Source: CAZQFV01 sp964613665
GTDB taxonomy: Bacteria; Chloroflexota; Chloroflexia; DTKN01
DNA length: 64,000 nt
Assembly: GCA_964613665.1 (NCBI GenBank)
Contig: CAZTIG010000006.1
Span: 1-64,000, forward strand
Direction of reading: 5' to 3'
Shown: in pieces, positions 57,284 to 64,000 of the stretch
How positions within the stretch are numbered: the stretch's first letter is position 1
Layout of the letters: each line of letters starts with the position of its first letter
The notes under the pieces: generated by a model
Told to the model about the DNA's origin: nothing
Database searches by the model: none
The model's input: the letters and a program-made list of their open reading frames with translations, nothing else
Position numbers and translations under genes: made by a program

Positions 57284-59746
57284 ATGAAAGTGCCGTTGAA
57301 ATGGCTGCAAGAGTACGTTTCGGTGGACGTGCCCGTGGAGGAGCTGGCCCACCGCATCACCCTGGCCGGCCTGGAGGTCGCCGGCATCGAGCACATCGGC
57401 CGGGAGTGGGACCGCGAGCGCATCGTCGTCGGCGAGGTGCTGGAGGTGCGCCGGCACCCCAACGCCGACCGCCTGACGGTGGTCGATGTCGCCTTCGGCC
57501 CCGGCGCGCCTCTCACTGTCATCTGCGGGGCGCCCAATATCCGCCCCGGCGAGCGTGGCCAGAAGGTGGCCCTGGCCCGCGCTGGCGCCCGCCTCTACGA
57601 CGGGCACAGCGAGGAGCCGCGCCTGGTCACGCTCAAGATGGACAAGATCCGCGGCGTGCGCTCCGAGGGCATGATCTGCTCGGAGAAGGAGCTGGGCCTG
57701 TCGGACGACCACACCGGCGTCGTCATCCTCCCGGACGGTGCCCCCGTCGGGGTGCCCCTGGCCGACTACCTGGGGGAGGTCGTCCTGGACATCGATCTGA
57801 CCCCCAACCTGGGGCGCTGCCTCTCCGTGATCGGCGTGGCTCGCGAGGTCGCCGCCCTCCTCGGCCGGGAGCTGCGCGTGCCCACACCGCAGCCGCGCCA
57901 GGAGGGCGCGCCCATCGCCGGCCAGGTGACGGTGGAGATCCTGGACGCCGACCTCTGCCCGCGCTACACGGCAGCGCTGGTGCGCGATGTGCGCATGGGC
58001 CCCTCGCCGCACTGGATGCAGGCCCGGCTGCTGCGCTCCGGCATGCGCCCGATCAACGTCGTCGTCGACGTCACCAACTACGTCATGCTCGAGTTCGGCC
58101 AGCCGCTGCACGCCTTTGACTACGAGCGGCTGCGCCCCAAGGCCGGCGGACAGGTCCCGGCCATCGTCGTTCGCCGCGCCGACGCGGGCGAGCGCATGAC
58201 CACGCTCGACGGCGTCGAGCGCACCCTCGACCCCGACCGCCTGCTAATCTGCGATGGGCAGGGCCCGGTGGCCCTGGCCGGGGTGATGGGCGGGCTGGAG
58301 AGCGAGGTCACCGCGGCCACGCGCCACGTCCTCCTGGAATCGGCCCACTTCGACCCCATCTGCATCCGCCGCACCTCGCAGGCGCTCCATTTCAGCAGCG
58401 AGGCCTCCACCCGCTTCGAGCGCGGGGTCGACCCCGGCGGCACGGCCTGGGCACTGTGGCGGGCCGGCGAACTGCTGGAGCAGTACGCCGGCGCAACCAT
58501 GGCCCGTGGTCTGGTGGACGTCTATCCGCCGGGCGGCAAGTGCCCGGAGATCGACCTGCCGGCCGCCGAGGTCGAGCGCATCCTGGGCATCCGCCTCGGT
58601 GCCGACGAGATCGCCGGCCTGCTCGCCCCGCTCGGCTTTGACTGCGCCGTGCGCGGGGAGGCCGTGCACGTGGGCGTGCCCTCCTTCCGCATGGACGTCT
58701 CCCTGCCGGCCGACCTGATCGAGGAGGTCGCCCGCATGTACGGCTACGACCGCATCCCGACCACGCTGCTGCGCGATGTGCTGCCACCCCAGCGCGGCAA
58801 CCCGCTGCTGGAGCTGGAGGAGCGCGTCCGCGACACGCTGGTCGGTTGCGGGCTGGACGAGGTCATCACCTACTCCCTGACCAACCTGCGCAGCGTGGCC
58901 CGCCTGACGCCGGGCATGCCCGCGGTGGACGGCAGCTCCTACCTGCGCCTGGCCAACCCGCTCACTCCGGAACGCGAGTACCTGCGGCAGACACTCATGA
59001 ACAGCCTGCTCGAGGCACTGGCGTTGAACCTGCGCTACCAGGAGCGGGTGGCCATCTTCGAGGTCGGGCGGGTCTACCTGCCGCGGGCCGGCCAGGAGTT
59101 GCCCGAGGAGCCGCCCACGCTGGGGTTGGCGCTGGCGGGCCCGCGGCAGGAGCGCGGTTGGCGCCCGGCCGACGCCACGGAGATGGACTTTTTCGACCTG
59201 AAAGGCATTGTCGAGGCCCTGCTGCAGCGTCTGGGCGTCTCCGAGGCGCGCTTCGAGCCCTCCGCGCACCCCACCTTGCACCCCGGCCGGCAGGCGACCC
59301 TCTACATCGGCACGGAGCCGGCCGGCGTGCTGGGCGAGGTGCACCCCCTGGTGCGCGAGCAGTTCGAGCTGCCGCCCCAGCGCATCGGCCTGGCCGAGCT
59401 GCGGCTGCAGCCCTTCCTGGGGCAGGTCGGGGCGCACCGCTACGAGCCCATCTCGCGCTTCCCGGCGGTGGTCCAGGACATTGCCGTCGTGGTGGACGAG
59501 GCCACGCCTGCGGAACGGGTGGCCGCGGTGCTCCGCCAGGCCGGCGGTGCACTGCTGCGCGACGTGGCCCTCTTCGATGTCTACCGGGGCTCCCCCCTGC
59601 CCGAGGGCAAGGTCAGTCTGGCCTACCGCCTGGCCTTCCAGTCGTTGGAGCGCGTGCTGGTGGAGGACGAGGTCAACCGCCTGCGCGAGAAAAAGATCGT
59701 CCCGGCCCTGGAGCGCGAGCTGGGGGCGACGATCCGGGCGCGCTGA
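57284..59746 (+). CDS. pheT: Phenylalanyl-tRNA synthetase beta subunit
   Basis: 820 aa, full length. Domains in order: N-terminal part, EMAP-II-like tRNA-binding domain (~40-150; VVGEVLEVRRHPNADRLTVV, GAPNIRPGERGQKVALARAG), B3/B4 editing domain (~200-375; INVVVDVTNYVMLEFGQPLH), B5 (~400-470), catalytic-like core, and FDX-ACB anticodon-binding domain (~725-820; RYEPISRFPAVVQDIAVVVD). AAGGAG precedes the ATG. Cotranscribed with pheS; the gap holds a simple repeat. Confidence 0.96.
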   Translation: MKVPLKWLQEYVSVDVPVEELAHRITLAGLEVAGIEHIGREWDRERIVVGEVLEVRRHPNADRLTVVDVAFGPGAPLTVICGAPNIRPGERGQKVALARAGARLYDGHSEEPRLVTLKMDKIRGVRSEGMICSEKELGLSDDHTGVVILPDGAPVGVPLADYLGEVVLDIDLTPNLGRCLSVIGVAREVAALLGRELRVPTPQPRQEGAPIAGQVTVEILDADLCPRYTAALVRDVRMGPSPHWMQARLLRSGMRPINVVVDVTNYVMLEFGQPLHAFDYERLRPKAGGQVPAIVVRRADAGERMTTLDGVERTLDPDRLLICDGQGPVALAGVMGGLESEVTAATRHVLLESAHFDPICIRRTSQALHFSSEASTRFERGVDPGGTAWALWRAGELLEQYAGATMARGLVDVYPPGGKCPEIDLPAAEVERILGIRLGADEIAGLLAPLGFDCAVRGEAVHVGVPSFRMDVSLPADLIEEVARMYGYDRIPTTLLRDVLPPQRGNPLLELEERVRDTLVGCGLDEVITYSLTNLRSVARLTPGMPAVDGSSYLRLANPLTPEREYLRQTLMNSLLEALALNLRYQERVAIFEVGRVYLPRAGQELPEEPPTLGLALAGPRQERGWRPADATEMDFFDLKGIVEALLQRLGVSEARFEPSAHPTLHPGRQATLYIGTEPAGVLGEVHPLVREQFELPPQRIGLAELRLQPFLGQVGAHRYEPISRFPAVVQDIAVVVDEATPAERVAAVLRQAGGALLRDVALFDVYRGSPLPEGKVSLAYRLAFQSLERVLVEDEVNRLREKKIVPALERELGATIRAR

Positions 59747-59782
59747 GGTATCCCTCGCCTCGAGGGCTGCGGAGAGGTACCT

Positions 59783-61429
59783 GTGCCCGACAGTCCTGGC
59801 CATCCTGGTGGCAGCAACCTCTTGCGGAAGCCGGCAGTTGCTGTCCTGCTGGGCGCCGTCGCGCTGACCATCCTGGCGTGCGGCCCGGGGCCCGCCTCGA
59901 CCCCCGGCTCGCTGCCCGGCCCGCCGGCCACGCTGGCGACCTTCACCCCCCGGCCCACGGCCGCGCCCACTCCGCCCGCGGCGACGCACACTGCCCGGCC
60001 CGCAGCCGTGCCGACCTCCACTCCGTCGCCCTCCGCCACGCCGGCTCCGACGAGCGCGCCGGCCTGCTTCCTGCCGCCGCAGGAGCCGCTCGGCAGCGCC
60101 GGACCGCTGAGCGACGTGATTCTCTATCTCGGCCCGGAGTCGGGCACGGGGGCCGCGGCCTACGCCGACACCGCCGGGCTGCTCTCGCCGGCCCGGGGCG
60201 GGGGCCACGCCGGGGTCGAGCAGCTCTGGGCGATCTCGCCCGACGGCCGCCGGACCGGCCGGCTGACGGACGACCGCGCCGGCATCGGTTACCTGGCCTT
60301 GCCCGGGCCGCCGCCGGGGCTGCTGCTACTCTCGGCCGACCCGCTGCCGCTGTCGGCGGGGCCGGTGCGCCAGGTGACCCTTCCTGCGGCGTGCCAGCAG
60401 CCGGCCGGCGGAGGAACGGGGGACGACTGGCTGCCCTGCAGCGACTTTCGCCTCTCCGCCGACGGCCGCTGGGCTGCCTTCTTGCGGGGAGAGGACATCT
60501 GCGGGCGCGGCCTGGTGCTGCTGGACTTGGCCACGGGGCAGAGCGAGCTACTGCCGGGCGGCCATAGCACTGCCCTGTTCCGGTTTCTCCCCAGCGGGCG
60601 GCTACTCCTGACCCGCGGCCACTGCGAAGGCGCGGACATCTACCTGCGCGACCCCGCCAGCGGCACCGAGGCGGCCTTGGGCGGCTGGGGCCGGGAGGCC
60701 TGGCGGGCCGACGGAACGGCCCTGGCGGTGGTCGCCGGAGCCTACATGGGCTGGCAGAGCAGCGTCTGGGGCCTCGACCTGGAGACGGAGCGGCGTTTTC
60801 TGTCGCCGGCGGGCGCGCCGGCCCTCGATGACCTGCCGCTGTGGACCCCCGACGGCACGCACCTGCTCTACCAGCACCGCGCGCTGACCTATACCGCGTC
60901 GGCTTGGCCGCTCCCGGCGACCTTTGGCTCGCGCGAGATCCGCCTGGTCGATGCCCGCCTGGGCCAGGAGCGCGTGCTGCTCGCCGACCCGGGCCACGAC
61001 TACCACCTCGGCCTGGGACCCAACGACTGCCCGTGGAATGGGGACGACTGGCTCCCGCTGCGGCGGGTCCCCTACCGGCCCCAGGCGTACCCCAGCGTGG
61101 AGGATGCCGACTTTTCCGCCCCGACAATCCGCTGCCTGCTCTACGGGGAGGCCTGCGCCGACCCGGTCGAGCTGCTCGTCCTGAACTGGCGGACCGGGGA
61201 GATCGTCCCGGCCGGCCAGTTCCAGGTGCCCACGCCGCTGCCGCCACCCCCGCCGACGCCGACGCGCCCGCCGGCCCCGGACCTGGGCGCCGCGCCGCTC
61301 TACAGCGATCCCGCGGGCCGCTACGCCCTCTACACCGGCTCCGGGGGGCAGGGTCTCTGGTGCGTCCCAGCCGGTGCCGAGCCGGTCCCGTGGGTCCACG
61401 ACGGCCACCACTTTGTGTACATCCCGTAG
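59783..61429 (+). CDS. Lipoprotein with TolB/WD40-like propeller
   Basis: 548 aa. The signal peptide ends in the lipobox LTILACGPG; a Thr/Pro/Ala linker spans ~40-100. The main part looks like a propeller of the TolB type: AISPDGRRTGRLTDDRAGIG, FRLSADGRWAAFLRGED, IYLRDPASGTEAALGGWGREA, PLWTPDGTHLLYQHRAL, REIRLVDARLGQERVLL. Function unknown. The start is GTG 59783 with GGAGAGG upstream, 36 bases after pheT, so it may be on the pheST transcript. Confidence 0.8.
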   Translation: MPDSPGHPGGSNLLRKPAVAVLLGAVALTILACGPGPASTPGSLPGPPATLATFTPRPTAAPTPPAATHTARPAAVPTSTPSPSATPAPTSAPACFLPPQEPLGSAGPLSDVILYLGPESGTGAAAYADTAGLLSPARGGGHAGVEQLWAISPDGRRTGRLTDDRAGIGYLALPGPPPGLLLLSADPLPLSAGPVRQVTLPAACQQPAGGGTGDDWLPCSDFRLSADGRWAAFLRGEDICGRGLVLLDLATGQSELLPGGHSTALFRFLPSGRLLLTRGHCEGADIYLRDPASGTEAALGGWGREAWRADGTALAVVAGAYMGWQSSVWGLDLETERRFLSPAGAPALDDLPLWTPDGTHLLYQHRALTYTASAWPLPATFGSREIRLVDARLGQERVLLADPGHDYHLGLGPNDCPWNGDDWLPLRRVPYRPQAYPSVEDADFSAPTIRCLLYGEACADPVELLVLNWRTGEIVPAGQFQVPTPLPPPPPTPTRPPAPDLGAAPLYSDPAGRYALYTGSGGQGLWCVPAGAEPVPWVHDGHHFVYIP

Positions 61430-61442
61430 GTGCGGGCACGGT

Positions 61443-61494
61443 CTTCGCTCTTCACGTCTGCGTGTTCCACCTTGTCACGCTTCACGCCTTTTCG
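61443..61494. repeat. Simple repeat tract, cacgtctt type (copy 3)
   Basis: Words ttcacgtctgcgtgttccac and tcacgcttcacgcctt lie between the lipoprotein gene and hutI, of the same family as 54425-54482. Confidence 0.55.
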
Positions 61495-61508
61495 AAGGAG
61501 TACCGCCC

Positions 61509-62792
61509 ATGGATGCCAATCTGCTGATTACCCACGCTCAACTCGTCACCGTCTCCTCGCCGGCCGGCCCCAAGCGCGGTGCGGCCATGGCCGACCTGGG
61601 GATCATCCCCGACGGCGCCGTTGCCGTGCAGGGCGAGACCATCGCCGCCGTCGGGCCGACGGCAGAGATCGGCAGCCGCTACCAGGCCCCGACCGTGATC
61701 GAGGCGCGGGGCAAGGTCGTGCTGCCCGGCTTTGTCGATCCTCACACCCACGCCCTCTTCGCCGGGGACCGCGCCGGCGAGTTCGAGCTGCGCCTGCGCG
61801 GGGCGACCTACATGGAGATCATGCAGGCCGGCGGGGGCATCCAGAGCACCGTCAACGCCACGCGCGCCGCCTCCTGGGAGGCACTCCTGGCCGAGACCCG
61901 CGCCCGCCTGGAGAACATGCTGGTCCACGGCACGACCACGGCCGAGGTCAAGACCGGCTATGCGCTGGATACGGCGGGCGAGCTGCGCATGCTGCGCGCC
62001 ATCCTGGCCCTGGACCGCGACCGCCACCAGGCGCTGGACCTGGTGCCGACCTTTCTCGCGGCGCACGCCGTGCCCGGGGAGTTCCGCGAGGACCCGACGG
62101 CCTACGTGGACCTGGTGGTCGAGGAGATGCTGCCGACCGCCGCGGCGCTCTGGGCCGAGGAGACGGCGACCGAGGGCCGGCCGGCCCCGCTCTTCTGCGA
62201 CGTCTTCTGCGAGCGGGGGGCCTTTGACCTGGCGCAGTCGCGCCGCATCCTGGAGCGGGCCGGCGCCCTAGGGATGGGTCAGAAGATCCACGTGGACGAG
62301 TTCGCCGCGCTGGGGGGGACGGCCCTGGCGGTGGCGCTCGGCGCCGTATCCGCCGACCACCTGGTCTGCACGCCGGAGGAGGAGCTGCAGGCCCTGGCCC
62401 GCTCGAACACCATCGCCGTGTCGCTGCCGGGGACGCCCTTTGGACTGGGAGACCCCCATTACACCCCGGCGCGGGACCTGATCGCGGCCGGTGGGGCGCT
62501 GGCGCTGGCCACCGACCTCAACCCGGGCACCTGCTACTGCGCGTCCATGCCGTTTATCATCGCCCTGGCCTGCCGGGCCATGCGCCTGAGCCCGGCCGAG
62601 GCCATCGCCGCGGCGACGATCAACGCCGCGCACGCCATCGGCTGGGGCGGGCGCGTGGGCAGCCTGGAGGTCGGCAAGCAGGCCGACATCGTCGTCCTCG
62701 ACCTGCCGGACTATCGCCACCTGGCCTATCGCTTTGGGACGAACCCGGTGGAGGTGGTCGTGAAGCGGGGGCAGATCGCCGTGGTCCGCTAG
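61509..62792 (+). CDS. hutI: Imidazolonepropionase
   Basis: Third step of histidine degradation: opens 4-imidazolone-5-propanoate to formiminoglutamate. 427 aa, amidohydrolase fold: VLPGFVDPHTHALFAGDRAG (metal HxH), MQAGGGIQSTVNATRAAS, TTAEVKTGYALD, KIHVDEFAALGG, SADHLVCT and ATDLNPGT, all family signatures. GAAGGAG stands ahead of ATG 61509. The other hut genes (hutH, hutU, hutG/F) are not in the window. Confidence 0.95.
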   Translation: MDANLLITHAQLVTVSSPAGPKRGAAMADLGIIPDGAVAVQGETIAAVGPTAEIGSRYQAPTVIEARGKVVLPGFVDPHTHALFAGDRAGEFELRLRGATYMEIMQAGGGIQSTVNATRAASWEALLAETRARLENMLVHGTTTAEVKTGYALDTAGELRMLRAILALDRDRHQALDLVPTFLAAHAVPGEFREDPTAYVDLVVEEMLPTAAALWAEETATEGRPAPLFCDVFCERGAFDLAQSRRILERAGALGMGQKIHVDEFAALGGTALAVALGAVSADHLVCTPEEELQALARSNTIAVSLPGTPFGLGDPHYTPARDLIAAGGALALATDLNPGTCYCASMPFIIALACRAMRLSPAEAIAAATINAAHAIGWGGRVGSLEVGKQADIVVLDLPDYRHLAYRFGTNPVEVVVKRGQIAVVR

Positions 62793-62920
62793 GGTACTTG
62801 CGTCAGCAAGAGGGACATGGCAGGCAGGCGCCTGCGGAGCATGGTGCGGAACCGGGGTGTGCAGGTGCGGGCACCACGGGCCCCACCCCGCCTCGGCGGC
62901 CCTGGCGGAGATCCGTGCGG

Positions 62921-63463
62921 CTACGGCAGCCGCGCGGCGAAGAGGGCGGCGTCGCGCCGGATCAGGACCAGCGGCGTACGGATGACCCCCATGGCCGGCA
63001 TGACCGGACAGGAAACCGCCGCGTCGTAGATGGTGACAAAGACCTCGCTGGTGATCTCCAGGTACTTGCTCAGGCTGGCGATGGTGGACATGCGGGCCTG
63101 GGCATCGAAGCGGAAGGGGCCCACCAGGACGGTGACCGGCTCCATCTTGCGGTTGGCCTCGGCCGGGTCGTAGTCGGCGGGCTCGCTGGCCGGGGGCAGC
63201 AGGTGAAAGGCCACCACCTGCGGCGTGCGGATGTGCAGCTCGGCGAAGACGACGGGCTGGCCGGCCCCCGCGCCCCCAATCGGCATGGTCCGGGCGTCAT
63301 AGAGGTCCACATAGTCGGGCGCGATGGTGCGCAGGTAGGTGTTGACGCGGACCGGCTGCTTGGTCACCAAGTCTCCCCACGACAGGTTGGCCATGGTATA
63401 GACCATCACCGGCGTGACCTTCTCGTCCTCGGCCAGCGTGTAGGGTTTCTTTCGCTCAGACAT
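62921..63463 (-). CDS. Conserved protein of unknown function
   Basis: 180 aa, no signal peptide or membrane segment. Recognisable stretches are VTPVMVYTMANLSWGDLVTK, VRVNTYLRTIAPDYVDLYDA, LHIRTPQVVAFHLLPP, RKMEPVTVLVGPFRFDAQ and MGVIRTPLVLIRRD. I recall similar proteins from other Chloroflexota but cannot assign a role. ATG 63463 has GGAAGGAGG upstream. A decayed histidine phosphatase gene runs into its start. Confidence 0.75.
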   Translation of the reverse strand: MSERKKPYTLAEDEKVTPVMVYTMANLSWGDLVTKQPVRVNTYLRTIAPDYVDLYDARTMPIGGAGAGQPVVFAELHIRTPQVVAFHLLPPASEPADYDPAEANRKMEPVTVLVGPFRFDAQARMSTIASLSKYLEITSEVFVTIYDAAVSCPVMPAMGVIRTPLVLIRRDAALFAARLP

Positions 63464-63771
63464 GGGTTCCTCCTTCCGGGCCGGCCTCATGCAGGTAGCC
63501 GGTGCCGTTCAGGCTGAGCACCTGGCCCTTCCCCTTCTCGCAAAGTCGATGGCCCTGTCGTCCTGGCCGAGGCGCTGGGCCGTCTGCTGGGCCCACGGCA
63601 AGGGGCCGCGCAGACGGCCGCGCCGTCGGGCTAACGGGAACGGATGGACCGGCCGGCCGCCTGCACCCGGCCCACTTCGTCCAACGGCCGGTCCATCCGC
63701 CCTCGGTAGCGTTGCTCGCGGTTCCACGCGGCGCGGTCGTGCCGCACCAGGACCGAGCCGATGCCCACCAG
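63456..63771 (-). pseudogene. Decayed histidine phosphatase (PGM/CobC-type) gene
   Basis: Three fragments in three different frames match successive parts of this family. From 63771: VGIGSVLVRHDRAAWNREQR then GRMDRPLDEVGRVQ, the RHG-x-T-x-W-N start with Asp for Gly, ending at TAG 63631. Near 63604-63560: PLPWAQQTAQRLGQ, like SPLPRAQQTAEAL. Near 63524: QVLSLNGTGYLHEAG, like the V-x-x-LNDTAHL end, with its stop inside the next gene. About 316 bases remain of an expected ~600, so there are frameshifts, a stop and a deletion. Confidence 0.7.
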
Positions 63772-64000
63772 CTAGTAGTAGCGGCTGGCAGCGGACAGGC
63801 CGATGAGGATGAAAATGACCATCACCAGGCAGCACAGGAGCGGGACACAGCTCAGGACGACGCCGACGATGGCCTGCGTCCGCCCGCCCTGCGTGGGTTG
63901 GGTCTTTTCTTGGTTCAGCGCGACGATGCCCAGGATCAGCCCGATCAACCCCAGCACCGGCGAGGCGAAGAAGAAGATGGTGGCGATGACGGCGGCGGCT
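63772..64000 (-). CDS. DUF4190-like two-TM membrane protein (5' end outside window)
   Basis: The frame is open to the window end and stops at TAG 63772. The visible ~75 residues read AAVIATIFFFASPVLGLIG, LILGIVALNQEKTQPTQGGR and two hydrophobic stretches (AIVGVVLSCVPLLCCLVMVI), the two-segment pattern of DUF4190. Function unknown. The pseudogene begins in the same frame immediately after the stop. Confidence 0.65.
   Translation of the reverse strand, partial: AAAVIATIFFFASPVLGLIGLILGIVALNQEKTQPTQGGRTQAIVGVVLSCVPLLCCLVMVIFILIGLSAASRYY

Noticed and set aside
61509..62792. A histidine-utilisation operon around hutI
   Set aside because: Neighbours are a lipoprotein, repeats and an unknown protein; no other hut gene is in the window.
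63509..63835. A 108-aa minus-strand frame as an independent gene
   Set aside because: Most of it is Arg/Pro-rich random-looking sequence; only the PLPWAQQTAQRLG part is meaningful and is better explained as a piece of the phosphatase pseudogene.
1..64000. tRNA genes, rRNA, CRISPR arrays, insertion sequences or prophage genes
   Set aside because: I saw no GTTCGAATC-type T arms in tRNA context, no regularly spaced repeats and no transposase, integrase or phage motifs; a covariance-model search could still find something by-eye reading missed.

Overview
The window is a GC-rich, gene-dense bacterial segment that I read as chromosome of a member of the Chloroflexota (Anaerolineae-like). This is inference. 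The support is two Tad-type ATPase loci, lipoproteins with long Thr/Pro/Ala linkers after the lipobox, secreted proteins ending in FLPLV-R/K, a demethylmenaquinone methyltransferase, an inositol-phosphate synthase and families of short intergenic repeat words. I see no phage genes, insertion sequences, CRISPR array, rRNA or tRNA. Most promoters resemble the housekeeping sigma consensus with a 17-base spacer, and most starts have a GGAGG-type ribosome binding site.

Layout. 1-2.8 kb: rimO, a BlaI-like repressor and a LexA-like protein without a DNA-binding domain. 3.1-7.8 kb: a Tad operon (CpaE-like, CpaF, TadB, TadC). 8.0-10.6 kb: a TPR lytic transglycosylase lipoprotein. 10.7-18.7 kb, minus strand: an unusual four-gene operon made of an HTH-TM-VWA protein, a sensor kinase lacking its phospho-acceptor His, a receiver-ParA/MinD fusion and a tandem double-CpaF protein whose two ATPase cores are 99.7% identical in DNA. 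19-23.8 kb: mobA, mobB, an S1-domain protein and a fused BchI/BchD chelatase subunit. 24-30.7 kb: peptide deformylase, a lipoprotein, an HD protein, a Ca2+/H+ antiporter, Trm112, DnaJ and a methyltransferase. 30.6-46.3 kb: surface glycans and secreted proteins: two multi-membrane glycosyltransferases, a five-gene CDP-3,6-dideoxyhexose operon, two secreted proteins, and a glycosyltransferase/flippase operon. 46.3-56 kb: LuxR-kelch protein, murI, murA, CRP-like regulator, ROK protein, menG, ino1 and a GlcF-like Fe-S protein. 56-64 kb: pheST with a possible leader peptide, a lipoprotein, hutI, a conserved hypothetical, a decayed histidine phosphatase and a partial DUF4190-like gene.

How things connect. 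The 14-mer CTGTAGTACAATGC, with a BlaI-type TGTA/TACA core, lies over the -10 region of four separated genes including the BlaI-like gene itself. This suggests a small BlaI regulon (rimO, blaI, the ROK gene, the glcF-like gene). The 10.7-18.7 kb operon looks like a self-contained, probably non-canonical relative of the Tad machinery, with signalling parts that have lost their usual catalytic residues. The glycan genes (34-46 kb) plausibly supply and assemble a surface polysaccharide containing a 3,6-dideoxy sugar.

The strongest items for follow-up are the putative BlaI regulon, the double-CpaF operon, MurA with Asp in place of the catalytic Cys, MurI with Ser in place of its second catalytic Cys, the dispersed 150-160 bp intergenic repeat, and the pheST leader.
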